64,000 bases of DNA from Trileptium ribeirensis (Eukaryota; Nematoda; Enoplea; Enoplida; Thoracostomopsidae). The DNA lies in the NCBI GenBank assembly GCA_030248225.1, contig JASANE010028039.1, forward strand, positions 1 through 64,000, read 5' to 3'. The notes under the pieces were generated by a model. That model worked only from the letters and a program-made list of their open reading frames with translations. It ran no database searches and was not told where the DNA came from. Both the position numbers and the translations under genes were made by a program. Numbering within the stretch: the first letter of the stretch is position 1; each line of letters starts with the position of its first letter. Shown here piece after piece: positions 23,660-35,137 of this stretch.

Positions 23660-24110
23660 TGTAGGGTTTCAGCGGGCTGTCCCGCGCTTACGGTTGGGCG
23701 GAGCGACGCCCGCCGGGTATCGTTGGACTCGTCTTGGAAGGGCGATTCGAACGAGGGGCGGTTTCCTAATTCGAAAGCAGCATTTAGAGCGGCACTAAGA
23801 TAACCACGGATAGAGAGAGTGGCAAATGTGGTAGGACGCTTTCGGCAGCCGTCCCGGGTTAACGGGGCACCGGGCGGAGGCCCGCCGGGTATATTTGGAG
23901 ATGTCTCGACGTGGTGAACGCAATGAGGGGCGGTTTGCCTACTTTCGAATTAGGGATAAATTTGCGGGTGTTTCGTAACCACTTTCAGTCGGTATCCCAA
24001 ACTAGGGGACACTTTAGCGGGTTATGGCGAGCTAACAAGGAGTCAAGCCGTATATCGTTGTGCTCATCGAAAGCCGGCGAGTTGAATGAGGGGTCACATG
24101 TGCACATTCA
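23660..24110 (+). repeat. GC-rich imperfect tandem repeat, about 170-bp unit
   Basis: Three consecutive units share a GCGGG(C)TGTCCCG-like start, a CGCCCGCCGGGTAT-like core and a GAGGGGCGGTTT-like end. They begin near 23668, 23845 and 24012; the third is degenerate. The units contain strong GC hairpins. Function unknown. Confidence 0.55.
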
Positions 24111-25735
24111 AAGCCAGAGGTCAAGTACGGGGTTGGTGCAAAACAGATGGGGTTTTATGTCAAGTTTTCGTAGTGGAGTATGCACCGGTCACGAAGCAGA
24201 AAGATAACTCATATACCAGCGGAATGACCTGTCAGGCCGAGACCCGCATGGTCTCGTTAGATGCTTCAATGGTGTAGATTGCTCAGGGATGTGTACAATT
24301 CCGGCCCATGATTCGGCGGTAAGAAGCGAGGCCGGTTACCAGTGCGCTAATCATGCGATTTTGCGGCGTTGAAGGCGAGGGAACACTGAGATTTCGCACC
24401 GTACACCGATGTTGTGGGAACGAGAGAATTTGTCCGGTGGGGCGGAACATTGGACGTACCGGGGTGTGAAAATCAAGTAGAACACACACATATATCCATA
24501 TATTCATGTACATACCTAAGTTTATCTACTCCGGACCATTGTCATCAGCCAAACTTAGCATAAGTAGCGGCTGTTTCCAGTTGACGTGTTTATCCCCTGA
24601 TTTGGAGTTAAGTCCTGGCGCGATTAGGGCCATTTTGGCCTCAGCAGAACACCCATAAATTTTCCAATAGAAAAATACTCAGGTCGTTTTCCCGAAATTG
24701 GAACCGTGAGACGGCAACGGGCCGACAAACGAGCCCGGTGACCGTCATTTCCGAATAATGGGACACTACCGTACCCCTTATTTAAACTTCTAGCTTTTCG
24801 TCGTTTCCGTGACCATGGCGACGTGTATTACAGGAGACCATGGTTACGCACGTTGTTGAGCTTGCGTAAATTTGATATTCTTGGTTTTGATCGCTAGCGC
24901 GCCAATGGTCTCGCTCAATTGACCAGTGGCCTCCTATCATCGGACACTCACAAATTTGAAGTTTAAATGGGGCAATAGGGGCTAGTGGTCGAGTTCCGTT
25001 CAGGTCTCCTGTCTTGACCGGTTAAAGACTTTATTACATTCCTCTGTGTTTTAAATTTGAACTTCTACCCGAATCAAACTACCTGTGTGCTTAGGTGAGC
25101 CCGTCCAAGATGATGCACAATTATAAAATAAGACATGCAATGGTATAAAAATCATATCAATGGCAAAATGAATGCACCAAAATAGCAATATAAACAAAGC
25201 AATTATCGGTAACCATGGCACCATGCAACGCACGAAAATTCCTGCAAGCTATGTCTTGTTCAATTTGAGACACCTTTAAGTAATTTTAACGCCGAAATCT
25301 TGCAAAGCACACGTAACGGGCCTGAACGGTCCTGTTACATATATAATATTTATACCCGTGCATTTGGATCATGAAAACGATAACGGTGTAGATCGTTGAC
25401 TAATGAATATGCCGGTATATAGCAAGAGGGTAATAGATAGCGGTTGAGGGTCTACGACACGTAACGACTATTAGTGGGGCGACGGTGGGGATTTCGTGCA
25501 ATCTCTTCGTTTACACGGGGGTCGACATCTGATCTAAACTTGCAGAGGAAAGAAAGACTACAAAACGTTTCTAGGCACATACTGGTGCGTGTTAATGGCT
25601 TCCAGTTCATACAGAGCCATTGCCTTTGGGGATATCAATTCCAAGGGCCATTTGTGACCAAAATTCATAAAAGTTGTCCATGGGCATGTGGTCAGCATTA
25701 TCTGACTCGTAAGGATCCCGCATGGATCTGTTAAA

Positions 25736-26030
25736 TTTACATTAAACTTAATGTATTGCGATGATATTATTGCCTCTCTGATACTTTGAAAAAGCTAAAA
25801 TATTTCTTTATCAATCAAGCTGTCGGTTTTTTGTACTCCAAGCGTAACAATGCTTTCCGCTGTAAAGGCTTGCGTAAACTGCGTCAAACTGAATGTTATT
25901 TTAACGCATGGAGCGCAGACTATACAATTTTGCTCTATCTCCAATCACTTCCCTTTACTAGACAAGTTTGTTACGCGTTAATCAGCGGGGGAAACTGAAA
26001 TTATTGGTTTATATGGTTCTAAAAGACTAT
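25736..26030 (+). mobile_element. Family A element, second copy, left part
   Basis: It aligns to the interior of the full copy from about 22315 onward, so the first 135 bp or so are missing. It breaks off in the sequence TTATATGGTTCTAAAAGAC, after which unrelated sequence follows until 27300. Confidence 0.7.
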
Positions 26031-27299
26031 AAAAGGGTATATACTACTAGGATCTTGGCGACATGCTAAGTGCCTGACGCCCGTTGTTAATCTGACTGCA
26101 CGAAAATTCTCAGCAATATATACTAGACCAGTTCCACTTCTCCAAGTCTCAAAACTAGAATTTTGGCGACATACCAAGTGTATGAATTCGGAGAAATGAG
26201 AAACTGTAACGTTAACATACAATGGAACAACTCATTAAAAATACATTCCTGTTACGAACCAAAGATGTAATTCATTAAAAAAATTTATTAATCTGCTGTA
26301 CAATAAGGCATAGATGCAGCAAAACTGATAGATATATATAATATCACCCTACGAAGGATAACTCTACCTCAGAACTGCTTACGAATCGTGAACAACATAC
26401 ATATCTATGTAATCTATGTATATATAAGAATCATAACAAAAGCACAGTAGCACAGAAAACATAAAGAGAATTAGCTACAGACCGCATGACACTCGTCCCT
26501 TTCGCACCACTCGCCTTGTCTAACCCATTGATATAACTACCTCTACACAAAGAGATACGTCTAAATACAGTGACGATTTGAAAACAGCACCCACGCAAAC
26601 CCATATGAACTTATTTTGACCCACAAATCTATTAATATACCGTTAGAAGTGCTAATGTCTCGGACGACTATATATGGCGTCGGGCCAACTTGGCCTCAAA
26701 TACCAATTGACCCAGGGCTACCCATACAGGTAGCCCATAGTAGCTCTATCCACACACCAAATTTCGTTCGAAGCACTTGAGTGGTTACATAGCTACACCT
26801 CGACAAAGTTTGACCAAAATTTTGGGAATTTACCCATTTTTGCTGAAGTCCCCATGCCCCTTAAGGACCCGACCAAAACAATTTATATATCCATAAATAA
26901 AGCTTCCTAGGACACATATTTCGATATCAAAATGATTCAAATTGGCTTAAGGGTTGAAAAGTTATGAGCAAAAAAGACCAAAAAATGGCCCATTTTAGCC
27001 ATGTACCCCTGGGTACCCCCCTGTGGTGGTACGTGGGTGGTTCGAATCGGAATGAAACCTCTAAAAGGAACATCTAGAGTATTGTAGCTTTCATATGAGC
27101 CCTCACACGTCAATATCCGTTTACGTTGAGATAACGAAGTCCTGTTTACAGAGAAAAAAATAAAAGGACGCCCATCTTTTTCACCATAGTGCGGTCTAGT
27201 GAGTATTCTTCGATTCCGAAGCTAGCGCTTCTCCATCTCCGAATTCAATAATTCTTTAATCGATGGCCGGAGATATTGTTCAGGCTAGCGTTGGGTAAC
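26031..27299. mobile_element. Insertion of about 1.27 kb inside the second family A copy
   Basis: Unrelated, mostly non-coding sequence separates two halves of a family A copy, so it arrived later. It contains two occurrences of CTTGGCGACAT or TTTGGCGACAT about 115 bases apart, and a stretch with the phrase TTCATATGAGCCC that looks like a typical repetitive element. I see no open frame of note. Confidence 0.55.
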
Positions 27300-27908
27300 C
27301 AGTGCCCCTCAGTTAGATTATGATGATTTTCTGATAAGAATGCTATACATGCGACAAACTGTGATACTCCTCGCATTTCTATACATGCAGTTTGTTCCCA
27401 AGAACACAGTTTCTGGCTGCTTTAGATGTTACTTTACCCCAACTTACACTGATACCAAAGTTTATAACCTAGCGCTTGACGCAATTTATATTAGCCAAGC
27501 ATACAGCTAAGTACTTCAATAATCCATACTCTGTTATGTACATCAAGTTGATCCCGTTCAATTTTAACATGCCGCAAATTCCTGCATGGGTAAACTGCTA
27601 CAAGCATCCACCTAGCTTTGTTTTGTTAACAACCTAACTCCTGCTGTATGAAGATGAAAAATTCCAAATAAAATTGTGTCCTACTGAATAATAACAGGGC
27701 AATTTACTGAGTTAATTTTCTTTTGTTTGGTTGTGTTGAAACTTGATCATTGCGTATATATAACATATGTTTGGGCCGCAAATGAAGCAAAAAAATGGAC
27801 GATTTTAAAGCAAATTTTTAAATCCGAATTCCGGTTCCAGTAAGTGTTTTACCTATTGCCGGGACCTGATTTTCGACGCAACCATAACTGGAATTCCGGT
27901 TACTCCCT
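27300..27908 (+). mobile_element. Family A element, second copy, right part
   Basis: It resumes the alignment to the full copy at the GCCCCTCAGTTAGATTATG region and ends at the terminal GGTTACTCCCT. The inverted terminal cap is more decayed than in other copies. Confidence 0.7.
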
Positions 27909-27959
27909 ACAGGTTGTACAAATCCGGTGAAGTGTTCAAGTGTTCAGTTGCAGTTTAGG

Positions 27960-28290
27960 AACTCACGTCGAATCCTTTCCAGTTTTCTTCCTCTGCTAAG
28001 AAGTTTTAGTTTCTCCACCTGTTCTTTGAGCAGTGTGTCTACCTATAAATGCTGTCTCTGGGGCGGAAGCGTCTTCCTCTAGCATTGGCCTATGTTGCCT
28101 CAGACGTTTGGTCGGTGGTTCAGGTTGAAGAATACGGAATCCAAAATAGTAAGATCTAACACGATCATCTCGAAATAATGGGGAAGGTGGGGCAGGTCGT
28201 TCAGGGGACCACAAGTCCTCCGGTGAACGAAGTCGGCCAAATATAGTTAAGCCACATGTATATCGACCATGTTATCGTGAACGTGCTTTA
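27960..28290 (-). pseudogene. Broken coding segment of unknown identity
   Basis: On the - strand a frame from an ATG near 28290 reads, after one stop codon, GRYTCGLTIFGRLRSPEDLW, then SPERPAPPSPLFRDDRV and a Leu/Arg-rich part. A one-base frameshift follows, and the next frame gives LLKEQVEKLKLLSRGRKLER and ends FLNCN-stop, a likely short coiled coil. The composition (Pro/Arg/Glu, charged helix) is that of real protein. Breaks by one stop and one frameshift suggest a retro-pseudogene or element remnant. It abuts a family A end. It could also hold an exon of the host gene, but the phases do not fit the neighbouring exons. Confidence 0.4.
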
Positions 28291-28376
28291 GCCATACGTT
28301 GAAGTTAACCGAAGAAAACGATATGCTTCGGTGCGTACAGTAGATCAACGGCAATAGGTTCACTATGATTCACTAG

Positions 28377-28975
28377 TTATTTATCTATAAATGTCGAAAG
28401 TTCCACAATGGTTCTGCGAGCTACATGAATAATTTCCTTTAAGACATCGCGAGAACTAATGTAGTACAACAAAGCGCACAGACACACAATGATAAACAGG
28501 TAAATACACGACAGCACGTATTTAAAGGTATACATACAAGAGACACAATAAAAGATTACAGTTATCGCAATGTTATACCACAGTAAATTTACGATTATGC
28601 GATGGAGGAGGGGGCCCGGTTCATGCCCTAATAAATTTTGACCCTTCGAAATGCTAGAGGAGGAACCCATTTGAATTTGGACAAATCGACCTCCCGTTAT
28701 TTTAGTTCCCTCAGTTCCGAACCCAGGTATTATATGTCGGTAGTTTGGAGAAATCAGATTTACGATATAAAAATATAGAAACAAATAATTTTCTTGTGAA
28801 TCCAACACACTAACACTGTATAAACCCAAAGCGCCAGCGAACGCGACTGGAGCTGTTCGCGCAATAACGATGTCGACGAACCTCTTTTGCAATTCTTTAA
28901 TTATTAATTTTAGAACATTGTTAATTATGTAGTTTAACACTACACTATCCAGATATAAATGAATCAAAGATTTAC
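28377..28975 (-). other. Long open reading continuing from an exon into its intron
   Basis: The frame of the exon at 28976-29029 stays open for about 199 further codons past the donor, ending at 28377. In AT-rich sequence this is unusual. The product would have a hydrophobic tail with three or so possible membrane segments (near YNIAITVIFYCVSCMYTF and CIYLFIIVCLCALLYYIS). A retained-intron isoform is conceivable; so is chance. Confidence 0.3.
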
Positions 28976-29029
28976 CATCCTTTGAGTCACTCGCGCCATC
29001 GCTGTACAATTCTTCGGCCGCCGAATCTT
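28976..29029 (-). CDS. Acidic exon upstream of the Tudor exons
   Basis: The 54-base exon is bounded by CATTTTAG and GTAAAT. It starts with two bases completing a Glu codon and ends with one spare base. It encodes EDSAAEELYSDGASDSKD. It joins in phase to the exon at 29636-29673 upstream and to the basic exon at 16761-16848 downstream, across an intron of about 12 kb. Acidic, Ser-rich sequence before a Tudor domain is usual in 53BP1-like proteins, which are phosphorylated in such regions. That role here is inference. Confidence 0.6.
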
Positions 29030-29635
29030 CTAAAATGATTGCAATAATCATGAAACAACAAAACATAATTGCTTAACTTTTTAAAGAAATAGCGGTTACA
29101 GTAATCCTAGAAAGGCTTCCAACCGAGCAGCGGTGATTTCTAGTGGGTACCCTGATTAAAGAGGGCATACATTCGACATACCGCAAGATTTACTACAATA
29201 CCTCGAAATCCAGTACGTTTTGTTAATCTTCAAATGGTTATAACTCCTAAAACTAAATCTGTATAATACCCAACTGGCACTACCAGTACCTAGGTGAACT
29301 GCAATTGTACGCGTCGCCCAAAATACACAGAGAACGATTTAACACAAAGCTCAGAGCGGCATTTTTCATAAAATTCGTTTATTCTGCTACTGGACTCGGA
29401 AACAATATAAAACAGAATACCGCCACAGCGCTAAACCACTATACAAACGTTTATAAAACCGAATCCCAGAGCATCTGAATAGTGAATAGTTTACTTGTCA
29501 CACAGTCAGTCACTTAAATTCCCAGCAGCAACAAGTGCGTTATACTAAAAATACTAACGATTCAATCGAAAACATACAAAATGACTTTCATAAGTACCGT
29601 CAACAATATAACCGTATTATCATTATTAAACTAAC

Positions 29636-29673
29636 CTGAGTGCTGATCAACTTTCGAGGACGACTCGTCGCCG
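29636..29673 (-). CDS. 38-base acidic exon
   Basis: Bounded by TTTTTTACAG and GTTAGT. The first base completes a codon and one base is left over. It encodes GDESSSKVDQHS. Its first base C completes Asp with the two spare bases of the exon at 42481-42689, and its spare G completes Glu with the next exon. This double phase match supports it in spite of its size. Confidence 0.6.
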
Positions 29674-29727
29674 CTGTAAAAAACGTGTTAAATTCTTCAT
29701 ATTACAAACAATGAACTTACATTATTA

Positions 29728-30575
29728 CTAGTAACACGTAAACGTGGGTGACGGAGGCATGGTGGTTAACAACGGCATGAATAGTGCATACAGCTTGTGG
29801 AATTTCTAACATTTTTGGTAACAATAATAAGAGGAAGACATGAAAACGTCTAGTTATTTATACAGTAGAATGACAATACATCTATCAAGTTGTACCCATC
29901 AATGAAATTTAGTCCAAATCGGCCGAGTCATTCAAAAGTTATAACACACTTAATAATTTTTCACTCATTTTTAAGAGACTTTGTTTAATTTTAAGAGAAT
30001 TTATAAAGGTAAGTAGATCACTCGTATACAGTCTTTTAGAAAACGTGAAGGTACATGTTATGTCAAAAAATGACCGAGATAGCACGAGCGGTTGTCGAGA
30101 TATGATGAACTTAGGTTTCCCTAAGTCAATTTTAAGAGAATTTGCTTAATTTTTAAGGAAAGAGATGAAATACGTCAATCAGCTATATACAGCTGTTTAG
30201 AAAACGTGAAAATACATTTTATGTAAAAAAATCGCCGAAATAGCACGAACGGTTGTCGAGATGCGGTGAAAAAGCAGAAAAAATGGCAAAAATCCCTAAG
30301 TTTGAGCAACATTTGCTTAATTTTGAGTACAAAGCAATTTTCGTAGAAAAAAGTGCTCAATGAAAGGGCACTCCGCAAGAGAATATGCAACACGAAGAAA
30401 AAAAATTTCTAAAATCGGCCCAGGCGTTCAACCTGCAGACCTGTCTGTGACAAACAAAAAAAAAGTCACAGAGAAAATTGAAATTTTGCGTCTAGTATAT
30501 TGATATATAAAAAGTTAAATGTACGCCTCCGGCTGCGACTCACCACCTTCGGTGGCTCGTCTTGCCTCCGTCAAT
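29728..30575. mobile_element. Family B element, longer copy
   Basis: It shares its ends and most of its interior with 40319-41018. Inverted words TGACGGAGGCA (29749-29759) and TTGCCTCCGTCA (30562-30573) lie at or near the ends, and the right end has a GCCACC/GGTGGC-type hairpin. The interior holds two imperfect units of about 140-170 bp, each with TAGAAAACGTGA and AGCACGA(G/A)CGGTTGTCGAGAT. Non-coding. Likely a non-autonomous transposon. Confidence 0.75.
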
Positions 30576-30587
30576 TAGAGGATATGG

Positions 30588-30896
30588 TTAGTCGTAGTAC
30601 GGTATAAATTTTCCTGATACATTGAGACTAGTAATGTCCGCGGACATGTCCGGACCATTTATAAATCTGTAGTCCCCGACCAGTCCAGATCGTTTAAATA
30701 TTTTTGAACAGAACTGTAAATTCACAAAAAATTTTCTAAAAATTAAATTTGGTACTGAGACTTCGTCAAATTCCTTAACATATACTACGATAACATTTAT
30801 ATAATCATGACGTGACTCAAAACTGCTTCTAAAATTTAGCTTCAGCAATTTTGGTACACCTACAGACAAAAAATTATATTTGTTATTTGAAAACAT
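30588..30896 (-). other. Unassigned open frame next to the family B element
   Basis: A frame of about 102 codons is open on the - strand, rich in Phe and Asn, in AT-rich sequence. I recognise no domain and see no splice sites framing it. Up to 31140 nothing else is visible. Confidence 0.15.
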
Positions 30897-31144
30897 ATTG
30901 TCGACTTAGTCGGAGGTGATCCGACCCTCAGGTTGCATCACTGGCTGACACACAAAAACTTATATTTTTATGAGTACAAAAGAGGTATATGACGAATCAA
31001 TTCCATTTATCAGACATGGATTTAAATAATCCGATTAAAATTTTTGGCATAACATTTTAATGTTTACCTGTAAAATGACTATCACGATTATCAGAGTACA
31101 CAAAAAATAACATACTACGTTGTAAACAATGGAACCACAAATAT

Positions 31145-31516
31145 AACTGGGCTCTCCAAATTGGGGGATGGGGGATCCCTGGCATTTTTCGGTTCCCCCT
31201 GGTTCAAAACAGGAGACACCCGGTTCGTGCCCCCTGGAAAAATTTTGGGGTCCCCCGGTTCGTTGCCACTAGAAAGATTTTGTTGTTTCCAAAGGTCCAA
31301 AGTAAAATTTGCACTAAAATTCAGTTATGAAGCCAAAAATTTCGCAAAAAATTTGCTTTAAAATCACTTTTTCTCTCCATCAAAAGCGTTTTGGCAGTGT
31401 TTGACACGATTTTTAACCGTTTTTCTCTTGACAAAATGCCCCCTGGCAAAATCGGGCGCCCCCGGTTCGGAACCAGGGCCCCCTGGCAAAAATTTTCAGC
31501 GAATGGGGAGCCCAGT
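31145..31516. mobile_element. Family C element, copy 1
   Basis: Bounded by ACTGGGCTCTCC and GGGGAGCCCAGT, inverted repeats of about 12 bp. The interior contains several CCCCCTGG or CCCCCGGTTCG blocks alternating with AAAATTT runs. Related copies lie near 52645-52970 and 58560-58781. Non-coding, with overlapping short chance frames. Confidence 0.7.
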
Positions 31517-31726
31517 ATATTATACTTGTGCGTGGCTAGTCTGTTTCAAAATTGAGCTCCCTGGGCTCGCTCAACTACTCACAAAGACAATAATATACAG
31601 CAAGCAATACAACTAGTAATTGTAATAATTACAAAAACTGAACGGAGCAACAGGCAAAATATTTATATCTTATTTATGTATACATATATTTCAACTAAAT
31701 ATTTAGTCAATTTATAATAAGTACCA

Positions 31727-32045
31727 CGCTATATACCACTGGACATCCATAGTGGGGGGACCCCTCGACTTTACAAATCCCCCATGTCCGTCCCCTCCAC
31801 TCGGAAACCCAAAACACTTCCAAAACCCCCATGTTCAACAAAATATAAAAATTTTTGTGTCTAAAAATGTATGTTTTTGTTTGCCAATTATTGTTTATAA
31901 ACGTTAATTACCACCATTTATTATGCCAAAACGTCATTTTAAAACTTGGAAATACACGCACGGCAGCATTATTACATGAAAATATAGAAATATTTAATAT
32001 TTTTAAGCGAAATATATTACCCCTTTTCGGAGGGCTATATAGTAG
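31727..32045 (-). mobile_element. Family D element, decayed inverted copy
   Basis: It resembles the reverse complement of 57146-57504: GGGGGGACCCC-type and CCCCATGTTCAAC blocks at one side, then AATTATTGTTTATAAACG, ending in an ATTACCCC(TTTTC)GGAGG-like block. It directly precedes a family A copy. Confidence 0.6.
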
Positions 32046-32051
32046 CCATCA

Positions 32052-32465
32052 AGAAATAGCCGGAACCGAAATTAACCGAACGGGAACAAGCAACCGGAAC
32101 TATCCATTTAAACCGGATCCGGAACCTGCTCTTAGAAACTACCTATAAAAAGAAAAACATATGAAGGAAGAAATGCATTTACAGTGGAGTTAAAATGTGT
32201 TAAAAATAACTTTTACATCAAGCTTAATGTAATATAATGGCATTATTGCATTTCTGGAACTTTAAAGAAACTGCGGAAGCTAAATAATGTTTATTTATCG
32301 ATCACTTTCGTTCTGTAGAAGAAACACTTTCACTGTTTCCAGTCGCCTCCTTTTACTACGTATACGTTTCTTACATGTTATCCTGTAGGAAACTTGACAT
32401 TATTGATTTCTATGGTTCTAAAATAAATAGAAGATATACACTATAATTTTCTGATCAGTGGTCAG
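32052..32465 (+). mobile_element. Family A element, third copy, left part
   Basis: It begins at AGAAATAGCCGGAACCG and follows the full copy until the GATCAGTGGTCAG word, where the BEL/Pao left LTR begins. The remaining part resumes at 39377. The retrotransposon therefore inserted into this element. Confidence 0.8.
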
Positions 32466-32685
32466 TGTCAAGCCGTTTTGATACGTTTGTTTTGTAGTGT
32501 TTATTGTGGAAGTCAGACTAGTTCACGACACTAGCTGATTTGCATAAGATGAGAATTGTTTTCTTGCGTCTCTCTAGTGTTATCAAAAATGTTCATGTGA
32601 TTACTGAAAGTGTTAACGGTGTTTATGTCATTTCTGTACGACGGTATGGAGGAAATATATTCAACTAGCTTATAAGAAAGTTACA
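32466..32685 (+). repeat. Left LTR of the BEL/Pao element
   Basis: It starts TGTCAAGCCGTTTTGATACG and ends near GAAAGTTACA, so it has the TGT...ACA form. It matches 39145-39376 with several substitutions and a small indel. The following sequence TGGTGCCGCAATTGCG is a likely primer binding site. Confidence 0.85.
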
Positions 32686-33159
32686 TGGTGCCGCAATTGC
32701 GATCGAATTCCCTTACCGATAATCAGTCTAATACCTTCCGCAATCCTTATTCAGTGTGAATTAAGGTTCATAATTTCACTATCAACAGTATTTAATTTTT
32801 TGGCTTATTCTGCGTGAGATAAGGTCTACGCCTTTGATAGTTCTGCAGCAATTCAATCAGCTTTTTCTTCGCGTAAAACTGATCCTATCATGTGTTTATA
32901 CGGGATCAACTACGTTAGTTTATACACAGGTCAGTGGCAATTTCCGATCGCCATGGAAATTATAAGGAAGACAAGGTCGCGGAATGTTTATCGCCTCCAA
33001 GTTGGTAAACAGTTAAATAAAATGGCAGATTTACTAAGCGAACCGCTTACTGGCAATATTTGTGATGATATTGAAGTAACGGTGCAACACCTAAACAAGT
33101 TTCGTTCCAAAAAAGAAAATTAAAGCACTTTACCTCACCCAGCCTCATGTTACCACCAT

Positions 33160-33500
33160 GGTACCCAAGCGTGAATTTAAACCGTTTGATGGGGACTACA
33201 TGGAATGGCGAACGTTTTGGGATTGGTTTAAATCCGCTGTCCATGATCGTGTAGACCAAAAGCCCATCCATCGATAAACTGAATTATCTCCAAACGTACA
33301 TTATCGGTGATGCGGAAAAGACTATTAAGGGCTACCACACGACTGCGGAGAATTACCCAGTTGTCGTCGAGGCGCTTAAAGAGGCGTACGGAGACGATCA
33401 GTACGCGAAATTTGCACATTTTCAAGAGTTCATCAATTTGCCGGGGGGCGCCAATCACAAATTGAAGGAAATTTACGAAAGATGTGAGCGCCACATTTGA
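33160..33500 (+). pseudogene. BEL/Pao gag remnant
   Basis: The translation starts MVPKREFKPFDGDYMEW, contains a WxxFxxxF-like core (FWDWFKSAVHD), then shifts frame and continues with a segment containing YAKFAHFQEF. This layout is that of the gag capsid-like domain of BEL elements. One frameshift near 33270 and stops near 33500 break it. Confidence 0.7.
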
Positions 33501-33667
33501 AGTCTTGTAGATCACGGATGCAGTGAAATTGAATTTTCTTCTCTCTTCAGTATACTTATCTAAATTACCACTTGTATTTGCATACAGATCAATCGGAGAA
33601 ATGGTTCTACTCCATGGACATTGGAGAATCTTGGTAAATTCATGCGTGAAGAGCGTCAAGCACTAGA

Positions 33668-34250
33668 ATGAGTGAAAGGTTTATGTCAAGCACGTCCAAT
33701 ATGGAAAACTCCTGCCTGAAACCAAAAAATGGCTTTAACTTAGTCAAACAAAAATTGAAAATCAATCCACCAACTCAAGGAAGTTCTGGCTCAACAATTT
33801 TCTGTGCATTTTGTCGTCGCAATCACTACTCCGATGCGTGTCCTACATACAAAACAGTCGAGTCACGAATGAAAGTGCTCTGGCAACTGCACTCGACTGA
33901 AGCTCTGCACCGGCAACTGTTTTAGGTGTTTGAGAGCGGGTCACCTTTCGAATGTCTGCAAGCACGGCAAGCTTTGTTACCATTTTCAGGCTATCAACCA
34001 TCACAGTAGTTTGTGTCGTTCCCATCATCCGACCAAACTACGTGGCACATCAAACAAAGGTGCTGCAAACCACAGCAAGCAAGGTGTATCGGGCAAATGC
34101 GCAGCCATGGCATCTTCGCAGTCGAGCAATATTCAAGTACAAATGAAAATGGCTGTAATTAAGCCATACATTCAAATGTATCTATTCGTATCTTCACAGA
34201 CTGTGGCTGCTCACGTTCATATCGCTCGACTAAAGTACAAAAATTATTAA
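33668..34250 (+). pseudogene. BEL/Pao zinc-knuckle and protease-like region
   Basis: Cysteine/histidine groups are seen at FCAFCRRNHYSDAC (about 33800-33840), then a CLRAGHLSNVC type knuckle near 33925-33960 and a further C-x2-C-like group with HHSSLC. This suits nucleic-acid-binding knuckles at the end of gag. The following sequence should hold the aspartic protease, but I could not see a clean DSG/DTG motif. Several frameshifts. Confidence 0.6.
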
Positions 34251-35137
34251 ATCTTCCAGTATATAATCCGCCAAGAATTTACCTGCTATATAAGATTTCA
34301 TGAGCGGGAACCTCAAACAGATGTTTACGATGTTTGCCAGCTCACTCTCCCAATAGCGTCTGGTGAATTTCGCATCGATGCTGCATCTGCCATCCGATCC
34401 ATCACATCTGCCATCCGATCCATAAGTTTCCGGTCAATCTCGAACAAAATCCAGTACTTCAATTTACTCCTCTTGCGGATTCAATTTCAGAACAAACAGA
34501 GGAAGTCGAAATAGATGCCTTAATTGGCGAAGATTATTTCAATCAACTCAAGAATTCTGAGATAACTTGATAAGTCCATGAATACTTCTTAACAACGGAA
34601 TGCATTTAGCTAGCTCAAAATTTGGCTATATTGTGTGTGAGAGAATTCCCATAACTGATGTCGTACCATCATCGGTATATACCAATGTCGCACTTTTAAG
34701 CCCATCATCAGTCGATCAACAGGTTCAAAATCACTGGGACCTTGAATGCATTGGTATTTGAGACAACGCTTATGAAACATATGATGAAATGGCCCTTACG
34801 CAATTCAATGACACGGTTCGTTTGTGTCCGGAGGGCCGCTACGAAGTCCCATGGGCTTAGAGGGACACGGATATCTCAATTCCGACAAACTATATGTTGA
34901 CGTGTGGATGCTTGCAGTTTGACTCGTCGATACTTCAAGCAACCTCCTGCAATACAATAACGTTATCGCCGATCAAATGTCAAACGGTGTTATTGAAAGG
35001 GTCGAAACTGGAGAATCTATTACCCACAAAATACGTTATATCAGTCATCCGGTCATCAAACGAGATCATCCGACTACAAATTACGTATTGTCTACAATGC
35101 TTGTGCCCGTTCCGGAAGACAGCCCGTCGCTTAATGA

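Larger units (their letters stand above)
18100..25500. other. GC-rich anomalous block, unidentified
   Basis: Base composition rises noticeably above the surrounding introns, with many CpG-containing words such as CGCCCGCCGGG, and falls again near 25.5 kb. The block carries many medium open frames on the + strand (18434-18637, 18970-19176, 19392-20120, 21318-21608, 21692-21907, 23340-23555, 23607-23798, 23911-24207, 25474-25734), none of which I recognise. A CCGG-type element is inserted at 22176-23310. It could be a decayed large retroelement, a piece of horizontally acquired DNA, or a GC-rich host segment. I see no reverse transcriptase, integrase or transposase motif. Confidence 0.5.

Noticed and set aside
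18100..25500. GC-rich block as a Gypsy retrotransposon
   Set aside because: No reverse transcriptase, protease or integrase motif and no flanking LTR pair found by eye.
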